Assembly: GCA_964458605.1 (NCBI GenBank)
Contig: CAYWLS010000002.1
Coordinates: 124,001 to 188,000 of the forward strand
Origin: JBBSNV01 sp964458605
Lineage (GTDB): Bacteria; Pseudomonadota; Alphaproteobacteria; Reyranellales; JAQSWP01
Length of the DNA: 64,000 nt
Reading direction: 5' to 3'
The translations under genes and the position numbers were made by a program. This document shows positions 32,418-40,937 of this stretch, piece by piece. The notes under the pieces were generated by a model that was not told the DNA's origin, did no database searches, and saw nothing but the letters and a program-made list of their open reading frames with translations. The stretch's first letter is position 1, and every line of letters begins with the position of its first letter.

Positions 32418-34499
32418 ATGCGCCCGGAAATCCTGTTCCCCCTGTTCGCCCCGCCCACCAGCCTGCCCGGCATCGGACCGAAGCTGGGCAAGCTGGTCGA
32501 GAAGGTGGCCGGGCCGCACATTGCCAGCCTGCTGTGGCACCTGCCCTATGCGCTGGTCGACCGCCGCCATGCGCCGCCGCTGGCCGAGGCCCGGCCGGGC
32601 GAGATCGTCACCGTGACCGTCACGGTGGACCGCCACGCCGTACCGCGCAATCCGCGCCAGCCCTATCGCGTCACGGTGCACGACGCCTCGGCGGAGCTGG
32701 CGCTGGTGTTCTTCCACGCCCGCGGCGACTACCTGAAGTCCCTGCTGCCCGAAGGCCAGCAGCGCGTCGTCAGCGGCCGCATCGAGCTGTTCAACGGCGC
32801 GCTGCAGATGACCCATCCCGACCATGTCGTGCCGCTCGGCGAACGCGACAGCGTGATGCGGGTCGAGCCGGTCTACGCTCTTACCGGCGGCCTGCCGCCC
32901 AAGACCCTGGCGCGGGCAGTGAACGGCGCGGTCGAGCGCGCGCCGCGGCTGCCGGAATGGATCGAGCCCGAATATCTGAAGCGCCGGCAATGGCCCGACT
33001 GGCACGCCGCCATCCTGGCCGCGCATGCGCCGCGGGACGAGGCCGATCTGTCCAGCCTGACGCCGCCGCGCCAGCGCCTGGCGTTCGACGAATTGCTGGC
33101 GCACCAGCTCGCTTTGGCCATGGTGCGGCATCACAACCGCGCTTTGCCCGGCCGCCGGCTGACCGGCACCGGCAAGCTGCAGGCGCGCGCCCGTGCGGCG
33201 CTGCCCTACAGGCTGACCAGCAGCCAGGAGACGGCGATCGCCGAGATCGTCGCCGACATGGACAGCGAATCGCGCATGCTGCGGCTGCTGCAGGGCGATG
33301 TCGGCAGCGGCAAGACGGTGGTGGCGTTCTTCGCCATGCTGGCCGCCGCCGAAGCCGGCGCGCAATCGGCGCTGATGGCGCCGACCGAGATCCTGGCGCG
33401 CCAGCATTTCGCCACGCTGGAACCGCTGGCCGCCTCGGTCGGCCTGCGACTCGAATTGCTGACCGGCCGCGACAAGGGCAAGGGCCGCCAGCGCATCCTC
33501 GACGGCCTGGCCGACGGCTCGGTCGATATCGTGGTCGGCACCCACGCGCTGGTGCAGGACGAGGTCGATTTCCACGATTTGGGCTTCGTGGTGATCGACG
33601 AGCAGCACCGCTTCGGCGTGCATCAGCGCCTGACCCTGGCCGGCAAGGGACGCGGCGTGCACATGCTGGTGATGACCGCCACGCCGATCCCGCGCACCCT
33701 GGAGCTGGCCGCCTATGGCGATCTCGACTATTCGCGCCTGACCGAGAAGCCGGCGGGCCGCAAGCCGATCGACACCCGCACCCTGCCGCTGGAGCGGCTC
33801 GACGAGGTGGTCGAGGGCATCGGCCGCCAGGTGGCGCGCGGCGCCCGCGTCTATTGGGTGTGTCCGCTGATCGAGGAGTCGGAGACCAGCGACATGGCGG
33901 CGGCAGAGCAGCGCTTTGCCGCGCTGCAGGCCCGCTTCGGGGCCAAGGTCGGGCTGGTGCATGGCCGCATGAAGGCGGCCGAGCGCGACAAGGTGATGGC
34001 CGGCTTCGCCGAAGGCAGCCTGCAGGTGCTGGTGGCGACCACGGTGATCGAGGTCGGCGTCGACGTGCCGCAGGCCACCGTGATGGTGATCGAGCATGCC
34101 GAACGCTTCGGCCTGGCCCAGCTCCACCAGTTGCGCGGCCGGGTCGGTCGCGGCGACGCCGCCTCGACCTGCCTGCTGCTCTATGGCGGCAGCCTGGGCG
34201 AGACCGCCAAGTCGCGGCTGAAGATCATGCGCCAGACCGAGGACGGCTTCCGCATCGCCGAGGAGGATCTGCGGCTGCGCGGCGCGGGCGAATTGCTGGG
34301 CACGCGCCAGAGCGGCCTGCCCGAATTGCGCCTGGCCGACCTGGCGGTGCATGGCGAATTGCTGCAGGCGGCGCGCGACGATGCCCGCCTGATCATGGAA
34401 CGCGATCCCGGCCTCAAGGGACCGCGCGGCCAGGCATTGCGCGTGCTGCTCTACCTGTTCGAGCGCGATGCCGGGGTCAAGACCCTGCAATCGGGCTGA
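32418..34499 (+). CDS. recG: ATP-dependent DNA helicase RecG
   Basis: The 693-residue fork-remodelling helicase has an N-terminal wedge/OB domain (PYRVTVHDASAELALVFFH). The SF2 motor follows, with Walker A LLQGDVGSGKTVVA and the DEQH box VVIDEQHRFGVHQR. The TRG helical hairpin is QLHQLRGRVGRGDAASTCLL. It unwinds branched DNA and reverses stalled forks. Start ATG 32418 gives the usual LFAPPTSLPGIGPKLG N-terminus. It is divergent from sdhE-mfd; both helicases deal with blocked forks or polymerases. Confidence 0.97.
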   Translation: MRPEILFPLFAPPTSLPGIGPKLGKLVEKVAGPHIASLLWHLPYALVDRRHAPPLAEARPGEIVTVTVTVDRHAVPRNPRQPYRVTVHDASAELALVFFHARGDYLKSLLPEGQQRVVSGRIELFNGALQMTHPDHVVPLGERDSVMRVEPVYALTGGLPPKTLARAVNGAVERAPRLPEWIEPEYLKRRQWPDWHAAILAAHAPRDEADLSSLTPPRQRLAFDELLAHQLALAMVRHHNRALPGRRLTGTGKLQARARAALPYRLTSSQETAIAEIVADMDSESRMLRLLQGDVGSGKTVVAFFAMLAAAEAGAQSALMAPTEILARQHFATLEPLAASVGLRLELLTGRDKGKGRQRILDGLADGSVDIVVGTHALVQDEVDFHDLGFVVIDEQHRFGVHQRLTLAGKGRGVHMLVMTATPIPRTLELAAYGDLDYSRLTEKPAGRKPIDTRTLPLERLDEVVEGIGRQVARGARVYWVCPLIEESETSDMAAAEQRFAALQARFGAKVGLVHGRMKAAERDKVMAGFAEGSLQVLVATTVIEVGVDVPQATVMVIEHAERFGLAQLHQLRGRVGRGDAASTCLLLYGGSLGETAKSRLKIMRQTEDGFRIAEEDLRLRGAGELLGTRQSGLPELRLADLAVHGELLQAARDDARLIMERDPGLKGPRGQALRVLLYLFERDAGVKTLQSG

Positions 34500-34602
34500 C
34501 CGGGCGGGGCTGACGGGGCGGGCTGCCTGCCGGTTGTCGGTTGCAAAGCCGATTGACCGAATCGGTTGACGGGCCGGCCGCGGCCATGGCCTTGTTCGCC
34601 CC

Positions 34603-35631
34603 GTGATGCCCGATACCGCTTCCCATACTGGTAACGCCACGGCTGGCGACATCGCCACCCTGGTGCCGGCCGTGCCCCGATTCGGCGTGCTGATGAACAA
34701 GCGCAGCGGCCGCAACCGCTCGGGCGTGGCCAAGGTCGAGGCTCTCCTGGCCGCCCGGCCCGACATTCCCGTGCATCGCACCGCGCGCCAGTCCGAAGCG
34801 CCCGGCGCGCTGGCCGCGCTGGCCGCTTCCGGCGTCAACGTGCTGGCAGTCAATGGCGGCGACGGCACTTTGCAGGTGGTGCTCAATGTGCTGCTGTCGG
34901 CGCAGACGCCCTTCGCCCGCCGGCCGCTGCTGACCATCCTGCCCGGCGGCACCACCAACATGATCGCCTACGATTTGGGCTGCGCCCGCCGGCCGGACCA
35001 GGAACTGCAGCGCCTGCTGGCCCGGCTCGATGCCGGCACGCTGGTCAAGTCGATCCTGATGCGGCCGGTGATGGCAGCGAGCGGCGGCGACATCGACGGC
35101 CTGACCCACGGCTTCTTCTTCGGCGCCGCCGGCGTCTACGAAGGCACCATGGCCAACCGCAGCACGGTCGACGCCATCGGCGGGCGCGACGGGGCGGGCC
35201 CGGCCTGGCGCCTGCTGGCAACCGCCGGCAAGCTGCTGGTGGGGCGCGATCCGGTCAGCCCGGTCGAGATCGGCCTCAGCACCGACCGGCAGGTCCATCC
35301 GCGCCGGCACTATCTGGCTTTGTTCGGCAGCACCATGCAGCGCCTGTCGCTGGGACTTTACCCGTTCTGGGGCGAGCAGGGCCAGGGGCCGATCCGGCTG
35401 ACCGCCATCTACCAGGGCGCCCGCGGCCTGTTGCGCCGTGCCCCGGCCATCCTGCGCGGCCGGCCCCACAAGGCGCTGGTGCCGAGCAACGGCTATCACA
35501 GCCAGCGCACCCACGACCTGGCGCTGGATTTCACCGGCGGGCTGGTGGTGGACGGGGAGATTTTCCAGGCCATGCCGGGACGGCCGATCCATATCGAGAC
35601 CGGACCCACCGTGGCCTTCCTGCGCGGCTAA
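34603..35631 (+). CDS. Diacylglycerol kinase-family lipid kinase
   Basis: The 342-residue protein has the DAGK catalytic core. The N-terminal FGVLMNKRSGRNR is the nucleotide-binding edge, NGGDGTLQVVLN carries the GGDGT signature, and LPGGTTNMIAYDLG is the following PGGT motif. Family members phosphorylate diacylglycerol, ceramide or related lipids; the acceptor is unknown. Two adjacent starts exist, GTG 34603 and ATG 34606. The first 20 residues are low-complexity. It is followed by a fatty acid desaturase with its own promoter. Confidence 0.85.
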   Translation: MMPDTASHTGNATAGDIATLVPAVPRFGVLMNKRSGRNRSGVAKVEALLAARPDIPVHRTARQSEAPGALAALAASGVNVLAVNGGDGTLQVVLNVLLSAQTPFARRPLLTILPGGTTNMIAYDLGCARRPDQELQRLLARLDAGTLVKSILMRPVMAASGGDIDGLTHGFFFGAAGVYEGTMANRSTVDAIGGRDGAGPAWRLLATAGKLLVGRDPVSPVEIGLSTDRQVHPRRHYLALFGSTMQRLSLGLYPFWGEQGQGPIRLTAIYQGARGLLRRAPAILRGRPHKALVPSNGYHSQRTHDLALDFTGGLVVDGEIFQAMPGRPIHIETGPTVAFLRG

Positions 35632-35683
35632 AGCGCTGAACGATAAGACTTTGATTCCGAAATAATTTGTAACAATCGCTGTT

Positions 35684-35712
35684 TTGCCGCCCTGGACCGG
35701 CTTCCCTAGAAT
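35684..35712 (+). promoter_or_regulatory. Sigma-70-like promoter of the desaturase gene
   Basis: TTGCCG (35684-35689) and TAGAAT (35707-35712) are separated by exactly 17 nt. The expected RNA start is near 35719, about 35 nt before the ATG at 35754. An A/T-rich patch (35641-35684) lies just upstream, as an UP element might. Confidence 0.55.
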
Positions 35713-35753
35713 GCCGCTCATCGATCGGATCGTTTTCAACAGCGTTGTTCAGC

Positions 35754-36860
35754 ATGCCGAGAGACAATAGCAAGGGCGAAGAACTGGCGGCATCGGGCGG
35801 CTTTGCACTGCCGGAAGCGCGGGCGCTGGTGCGCGAGCATTTCGCGCCCAAGCCGCAATGGTTCTGGCCCGACATGCTGCTGACCGCCGCCCTGGCTTAT
35901 GGCGCGGCGGTGCTATGCTTCCTGCAGCCGGCTTTCTCGTGGCTGGGCATCGCCGCCTTCGTGGTGTCGGGATTCGCGATCTTCCGCGTCGCCACCTTCA
36001 TCCACGAGATCGTGCATCTGCGGCGTGGCACCCTGCCCGGCTTCACCGTGGCCTGGAACGTGCTGGTCGGCATCCCGATGATGACGCCGTCGTATTTCTA
36101 CGACAACCATTCCGACCATCACAACCGCCAGCATTACGGCACGCCGGCCGATGGCGAGTACCTGCCGCTGGCGCAGTCGCCGCTGCGGGAGATTGCGCTG
36201 TATTTCCTGCAGGTGCCGATCATCCCGGCGCTGGCGGTGATCCGCTTCGTGCTCATCACCCCGCTCACCTACGTCTCGCCGGCGCTGCGCCGCTGGGCCG
36301 ACATGCGCGCCTCGTCCTATATCAGCAACCCCTACTACAAGAAGCCGGCCGACACGCCGCCGCCGGCCTTCGTCTGGCGCCTGGCCGAGTTCGCCGTGTT
36401 CGCGCTCTACGCCACCCTGCTGGGCCTGACCGTGACCGGCCTGCTCGACTGGACGGTGCTGGCCAAGATCTACGCGCTGGCCATGTTCGCCATCATGCTG
36501 AACTGGATCCGCAACCTGGGCGGCCACACCTTCACCAACACCGGCGAGGCGATGAGCCATGTCGCCCAGTTCGAGGACTCCATCACCGTCGACGGCAACC
36601 CGGTCGTCTGCGAGCTGATGTTCCCGCTGGGCCTGCGCTACCACGCCCTGCACCACCTGTTCCCGGCCATGCCCTATCACGAACTGGGCAAGGCGCATCG
36701 CAAGCTGATGGCCCAGCTGTCGCCGGGCAGCCGCGCCGCCTATATGCGCACGGTATCGCCGGGCCTGGGCAGCGTGCTGGTCAAGCTGTGGCGCGCCGCG
36801 CGCGCCTCGACCGACCGCGCCGCCATGGAGCTGTGGCGCAAGGGTCCGCAGCAGGCCTAG
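35754..36860 (+). CDS. Membrane fatty acid desaturase
   Basis: The roughly 368-residue integral membrane di-iron enzyme has three histidine boxes: HEIVH near residue 84, HSDHHNRQHYG near 116, and HALHHLFP near 300. Four to six hydrophobic segments (AALAYGAAVLCFL, LALAVIRFVLI, AVFALYATLLGLTV) complete the fold. It introduces double bonds into acyl chains; position and substrate class are not clear from sequence. ATG 35754 is preferred; a TTG at 35745 is in frame. It follows a lipid-kinase-like gene. Confidence 0.87.
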   Translation: MPRDNSKGEELAASGGFALPEARALVREHFAPKPQWFWPDMLLTAALAYGAAVLCFLQPAFSWLGIAAFVVSGFAIFRVATFIHEIVHLRRGTLPGFTVAWNVLVGIPMMTPSYFYDNHSDHHNRQHYGTPADGEYLPLAQSPLREIALYFLQVPIIPALAVIRFVLITPLTYVSPALRRWADMRASSYISNPYYKKPADTPPPAFVWRLAEFAVFALYATLLGLTVTGLLDWTVLAKIYALAMFAIMLNWIRNLGGHTFTNTGEAMSHVAQFEDSITVDGNPVVCELMFPLGLRYHALHHLFPAMPYHELGKAHRKLMAQLSPGSRAAYMRTVSPGLGSVLVKLWRAARASTDRAAMELWRKGPQQA

Positions 36861-36868
36861 ACTTTTCC

Positions 36869-36965
36869 CGTCGTGCCGAGCGCCGACAAGCACTGGCAAC
36901 GCCAGGGCTCCAGCCGCATGTCGACCGCGGGGGAAGCAAGATCCCTCGCACCGCTCGGCATGACG
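36869..36965. repeat. Dispersed extragenic palindromic element, copy B
   Basis: Outer arms CGTCGTGCCGAGCG (36869-36882) and CGCTCGGCATGACG (36952-36965) are inverted repeats with one mismatch, about 70 nt apart. The interior has AAGATCCCTCGC, related to the interior of copy C. It occupies most of the 148-nt gap between the desaturase and the next gene. Confidence 0.7.
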
Positions 36966-37008
36966 GTTCCACCTTGCAGCCCGCCTCGCCCAACGCCATC
37001 TTGATGGC

Positions 37009-37557
37009 GTGACCTTCCGTCAGGCCCTGAAGAAGATACTGACACCGCCGCTATTCGTGCTGGCGGCAGCCTATGTGCTGTTCGAAGACACCATCCTGCA
37101 CTGGGCCACCCTGGCCATGCGGGAGGTCGGCAAAGTGGCGCCGATCGGCTGGCTGGAGCGCCTGATGGAGCGCCTGCCGCCCTACCCCGCCATGGCGCTG
37201 TTTGCCCTGCCGATCGCGCTGCTGTTTCCGATCAAGCTGCTGGCGGTATGGGTGATCGCGCACGGCCACATCGTCACCGGCACGGCAGTGATCCTGCTGG
37301 CCAAGACCTTAAGCACCACGCTCGAGGCCTGGCTCTACCGCGTGCTGCGTCCCAGCCTGGTGCAGTTGCAGTGGTTCGTGCGCTTCGAGGCCTGGCTGTT
37401 CGGCTGGCGCGACAGGCTCTACGCCTATGTCCGTTCGATGCCGGCCTGGCAACGCTTCACCGCCTGGATGGCGCGGGTCAAGAGGTGGCTGCGCAGCCGC
37501 TCTTGGATGCGCCGGCGCTTCGACGCCGCCCGCCGTCGCGCCAAGAACGAACTCTAG
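37009..37557 (+). CDS. Unknown membrane protein
   Basis: The 182-residue protein has two or three hydrophobic segments (PPLFVLAAAYVLFEDTILHW; PAMALFALPIALLFPIKLLAVWVIA; HIVTGTAVILLAK). A strongly basic, Trp/Arg-rich C-terminal third follows (RSRSWMRRRFDAARRR), probably cytosolic. I do not recognise a named family. The start is GTG 37009 without an obvious ribosome site, and a perfect hairpin (CGCCATC/GATGGCG, 36994-37009) ends on its first base, so expression may be limited. Confidence 0.7.
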   Translation: MTFRQALKKILTPPLFVLAAAYVLFEDTILHWATLAMREVGKVAPIGWLERLMERLPPYPAMALFALPIALLFPIKLLAVWVIAHGHIVTGTAVILLAKTLSTTLEAWLYRVLRPSLVQLQWFVRFEAWLFGWRDRLYAYVRSMPAWQRFTAWMARVKRWLRSRSWMRRRFDAARRRAKNEL

Positions 37558-37582
37558 CCAGATCGGTCCGGTCCATCGCCAA

Positions 37583-38452
37583 TCAGGCCTGGAAGAACGC
37601 CAGCATCGCCTTCAGGCATTCCTTGGGCGCCTCTTCGGGGATGAAATGGCCCGAGGGCATGGGCTGGCCCACCACGTTGTCGGCCCAGTCGCGCCACACC
37701 TCGAGCGGATCGTAGGCCTTGCCCACCAGCCCCTTCTCGCCCCACAGCAACTGCACCGGGCAGGCGATGCGCTTGCCGCCATCGGCGCGATGGTGCTCCA
37801 GGTCGATCGAGGCGCCGGCGCGATAGTCCTCGCAGGTGGCGTGGATGGTGCGCTTGTCGCGAAAGGCGCGCAGGTATTCGGCGAAAGCCTCGGCCGTGAT
37901 CGCCTCCTCGCCGGACAGTCCGCGAAACATGCGGCGCAGGTAATATTCCGGGTTGGCGCCGATCAGCGTTTCGGGGAAATCGTAAGGCTGGATCATGAAG
38001 AACCAGTGGTAGTAGGCGGTGGCGATGCGCTGGTCGATGGTGCCGAACACGACCGGCGTCGGCACGATGTCCATGATCGAGGCGCGGATGATCTGGTCGG
38101 GCCAGTCCAGGCACATGCGGTGCGTCACGCGCGCGCCGCGATCGTGACCGGCTACCATGAAGCGGGCAAAGCCCAAGCCTTCCATCACTTTGATTTGATC
38201 CTGGGCGGTGACGCGCTTTGAGTACACCAAGTGTTGATCGTCACTGTCGGGCTTGCCGCTGTCGCCGTAGCCGCGCAGGTCGGTCGCCACGACCGTAAAG
38301 TGCTTCGCCAGCTCCGGAGCGATCTTGTGCCACATGACATGGGTCTGGGGGTAGCCATGCAGCAGCAGAAGCGGCGGCCCCTTGCCGCCGACCATGGCGT
38401 GAATCGTGGTTTGGCCCGTATCTATTGTCTTGGCGTCGAATTTCTCGAACAC
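37583..38452 (-). CDS. Alpha/beta hydrolase, fluoroacetate dehalogenase-like
   Basis: The 289-residue hydrolase has an Asp nucleophile in VAGHDRGARVTHR, the oxyanion region LLHGYPQTHVMWHKI, and a C-terminal His in PSGHFIPEEAP. The HDRG nucleophile elbow and HGYPQT are typical of haloacetate/fluoroacetate dehalogenases, although epoxide hydrolases share much of this. The GTG start at 38452 has GGGAGG six bases upstream and is preferred over an in-frame ATG at 38506. It is divergent from the polyketide synthase gene. Confidence 0.85.
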   Translation of the reverse strand: MFEKFDAKTIDTGQTTIHAMVGGKGPPLLLLHGYPQTHVMWHKIAPELAKHFTVVATDLRGYGDSGKPDSDDQHLVYSKRVTAQDQIKVMEGLGFARFMVAGHDRGARVTHRMCLDWPDQIIRASIMDIVPTPVVFGTIDQRIATAYYHWFFMIQPYDFPETLIGANPEYYLRRMFRGLSGEEAITAEAFAEYLRAFRDKRTIHATCEDYRAGASIDLEHHRADGGKRIACPVQLLWGEKGLVGKAYDPLEVWRDWADNVVGQPMPSGHFIPEEAPKECLKAMLAFFQA

Positions 38453-38523
38453 AGGGTCCTCCCGCCGCGCGGCCATGGATTGTGGCACGGCAAGGCCCGA
38501 TTGCAATGCGGAGACCGTGTCCC

Positions 38524-39582
38524 ATGACCCCCATCGCCGCCGCTCCCCGCCTGCTCAGCCTCGCCACCGCCGTGCCGCCGCACGTGCTTGACCAGCCGGC
38601 GGTCATGCAGCGCGCCCGCGTCCTGTTCGCCCGCCACGGGCTGAACATCGACAGCCTGCTGCCGGTATTCGCCAATGCCGGCATCGAACGGCGGTTCTCT
38701 TGCGTGCCGCTGGACTGGTACGAGCAGGACCACGGCTGGGCCGATCGCAACGGCGTCTATCTCGCCAGCGCCGTCGAATTGCTGGAACGGGTGGCGCGCC
38801 AGGCGGTTCGCGATGCCGGTCTCTCCTTCGACGCCGTCGATCAGTTCGTCACCGTGTCCTCGACCGGCATCGCCACGCCTTCGCTCGATGCGCTGCTGAT
38901 GGAACGATTGCCGTTCCGCGAGGACTGCCGGCGGCTGCCGGTGTTCGGCCTGGGCTGCGCCGGCGGCGTGCTGGGCCTCAATCGCGGCGCGCAACTGGCC
39001 AGCGCCGAGCCCGGCAGCACGGTGCTGGTCCTGGTGGTCGAGCTCTGCGCGCTGACCTTCCGCAAGGAGGATCGCCGCGCCGCCAATGTGGTGGCGACGG
39101 CGCTGTTCGGCGACGGCGCCGCCGCCGCGGTCATGCGCCACGACCGCCAGCCCGGCCCGCGCCTGATCGCCCAGGGCGAGCGGCGCTGGCCCGGCACGCT
39201 CGACGTGATGGGCTGGAGCACCAGCGACAGCGGCCTCGCCGTGCAGTTCTCCCGCGACATCCCGGCGCTGGTGCGCGAACGCTTCCTCGCCGCGACGCAG
39301 GCCTTCCTCGCCAAGGCCGGCATTCCCCTGGCCGACATCGCGGGCTTCGTCTGCCATCCCGGCGGACCCAAGGTGATCGAGGCGCTCGAGGAAGTCTTCG
39401 CCCTGCAGCGCGGCGCCATGGTCGATGCCCGCGAGGTGCTGCGCCAGTTCGGCAACATGTCGGCCGCCACGGTGATGTTCGTGCTCGACCGCGTGCTGAG
39501 GCGCGGCATGCGCGGCCGTCAGCTGCTGAGCGCGCTGGGGCCCGGCTTCACCGCAGCCTTCGCGGTGCTGGAGGCGACGTGA
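38524..39582 (+). CDS. Type III polyketide synthase (chalcone/stilbene synthase family)
   Basis: The 352-residue KS-fold enzyme has the Cys-His-Asn triad: Cys in PVFGLGCAGGVLGL, His in GFVCHPGGPKVIE, Asn in QFGNMSAATVMFVL. Bacterial relatives (ArsB/ArsC, SrsA, BpsA) extend long-chain acyl starters with malonyl-CoA to alkylresorcinols or alkylpyrones. The next plus-strand gene is a small ICMT-like methyltransferase, the usual partner in such clusters. ATG 38524 (MTPIAAAPRLLSLAT) is chosen as the normal family start. Confidence 0.93.
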   Translation: MTPIAAAPRLLSLATAVPPHVLDQPAVMQRARVLFARHGLNIDSLLPVFANAGIERRFSCVPLDWYEQDHGWADRNGVYLASAVELLERVARQAVRDAGLSFDAVDQFVTVSSTGIATPSLDALLMERLPFREDCRRLPVFGLGCAGGVLGLNRGAQLASAEPGSTVLVLVVELCALTFRKEDRRAANVVATALFGDGAAAAVMRHDRQPGPRLIAQGERRWPGTLDVMGWSTSDSGLAVQFSRDIPALVRERFLAATQAFLAKAGIPLADIAGFVCHPGGPKVIEALEEVFALQRGAMVDAREVLRQFGNMSAATVMFVLDRVLRRGMRGRQLLSALGPGFTAAFAVLEAT

Positions 39583-39589
39583 ACGCCAT

Positions 39590-39632
39590 GGCCATCCCGA
39601 GCGAAGCGAGGGATCTTGTGCCCGCCATGACG
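39590..39632. repeat. Dispersed extragenic element, short copy C
   Basis: CATCCCGAGCGAAGCGAGGGATCTTGTG followed by GCCATGACGG shares its core with copies B and D (CCCGAGCG..GCGA.GGA.CTTGT and GCATGACG). It lies in the 58-nt gap between the polyketide synthase and methyltransferase genes, so it would be transcribed within the operon. Confidence 0.6.
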
Positions 39633-39640
39633 GAAAAGCC

Positions 39641-40147
39641 ATGACCCTCGGCCTGCCACAGCTCATCGTGCTGCTGGTGGCGCTGCAGCGGCTGGCCGAG
39701 CTGGCGCTGGCGCGGCGCAACACGCGCCGGCTGCTGGCGAATGGCGCCCGGGAAATCGGCGCCGGGCACTATCCGCTGTTCATCCTGCTGCATGGCGGCT
39801 GGCTGGTGGCGCTGCTCGTCCTGACGCCGGCCGATGGGACGATTCATTGGCGCCTGATCGCCGTCTTCGCGCTGCTGCAGGCGGCCCGGATCTGGGTAGT
39901 GGCAAGTCTGGGCCCCTACTGGACCACCCGCATCCTCACCCTGCCCGGCGACACGCTGGTGCGGCGCGGCCCCTACCGGCTGCTGCGCCACCCCAACTAC
40001 TGGATCGTCGCGGCCGAGATCGCCGTCCTGCCGCTCAGCTTCGGGCAATGGCCGATCGCGCTGGCCTTCTCGCTGCTCAATGCGGCGCTGCTGGGCTGGC
40101 GCATCCGCATCGAGGACGCGGCGCTGGCGGCGCGCCGTGCGATCTAG
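39641..40147 (+). CDS. ICMT-like methyltransferase paired with the polyketide synthase
   Basis: The 168-residue membrane protein has four hydrophobic segments and the ICMT signature RRGPYRLLRHPNYWIV. It is homologous in plan to SrsB/BpsB-type enzymes, which O-methylate alkylpyrones or alkylresorcinols made by the adjacent type III synthase. The Glu-containing C-terminus (RIRIEDAALAARRAI) is shorter than in the copy at 15443. Its end overlaps the convergent SDR stop by 4 nt. Confidence 0.85.
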   Translation: MTLGLPQLIVLLVALQRLAELALARRNTRRLLANGAREIGAGHYPLFILLHGGWLVALLVLTPADGTIHWRLIAVFALLQAARIWVVASLGPYWTTRILTLPGDTLVRRGPYRLLRHPNYWIVAAEIAVLPLSFGQWPIALAFSLLNAALLGWRIRIEDAALAARRAI

Positions 40148-40911
40148 AGTTCGTTGCCCGAGGAGGTCACGCCGCCATCGGCCACGATCACCTGGCCGGT
40201 GATGAAGGCGGCGGCCTTGGAGGCCAGGAATACCGCCACGCCGCCGATATCGTCGGGTTCGCCGATCCGGCCCAGCGGCGAGCCGCGTTCCATCGCCTCG
40301 CGGATCGTCGGGTTCTCCCACAAGGTGCGGGCGAAGTCGGTCTTGATCAGGCCCGGCGCGATCACGTTGATGCGCACGTTGCTCTTGCCCCATTCCATCG
40401 CCAGCGATTTGCACAGCGAGAAATCGGCCGCCTTGGACATGCCGTAGGCGGCGAGCGTCTTGCTGCCGACCATGCCGCCGATCGAGGAGATGATGATCAC
40501 CGAGCCTTCGCGGCGCTCGGCCATCTCCGGGCAGCACATATTGGCCAGCCACAGATTGCTCAGCACGTTATTCTGCATGATCTTGAGGAACGCCTCGTCC
40601 GGCATTTTCTGCAGCGGCCCGTAATAGGGATTGGCCGCCGCATTGCACACCAGGATGTCGATCCTGCCATAGGCCTTGCGGGTCTGCGCCACCAGGTTCT
40701 CGAGCTGCGCCTTGTCGGAGATGTTGGCCGCCACGGCGATCGCCTCGCCGCCCTCCTTCTTGATGCCCGCAACCACTTCTTCGCAGGCCGGCAGCTTGCG
40801 GCTGGAGACCACGACCTTGGCGCCGGCGCGCGCCATGTTCTCGCAGATCGAGCGGCCGATGCCTTTGCTGCCGCCGGTCACCACCGCCACCTTGCCCGTC
40901 AGATTGAACAT
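40144..40911 (-). CDS. SDR family oxidoreductase
   Basis: The 255-residue classical SDR shows TGGSKGIGRSICENM (cofactor), SSRK after beta-2 (NADP-type), VCNAAANPYYG, Ser in IIISSIGGM, and YxxxK as AAYGMSKAAD. The C-terminal FITGQVIVADGG completes it. NAAANPYYGP resembles the DHRS4-like/acyl-reductase branch. It follows the RNA methyltransferase gene by 26 nt and may share its transcript. A role in the facing polyketide pathway is possible but unsupported by orientation. Confidence 0.9.
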   Translation of the reverse strand: MFNLTGKVAVVTGGSKGIGRSICENMARAGAKVVVSSRKLPACEEVVAGIKKEGGEAIAVAANISDKAQLENLVAQTRKAYGRIDILVCNAAANPYYGPLQKMPDEAFLKIMQNNVLSNLWLANMCCPEMAERREGSVIIISSIGGMVGSKTLAAYGMSKAADFSLCKSLAMEWGKSNVRINVIAPGLIKTDFARTLWENPTIREAMERGSPLGRIGEPDDIGGVAVFLASKAAAFITGQVIVADGGVTSSGNEL

Positions 40912-40937
40912 CGTTTCCCCCTGTGATCTGCTGCGGT

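Noticed and set aside
38524..40911. A complete resorcinol cluster including the SDR at 40144
   Set aside because: The SDR is on the opposite strand and convergent, belonging by spacing with the RNA methyltransferase and asparaginase genes.
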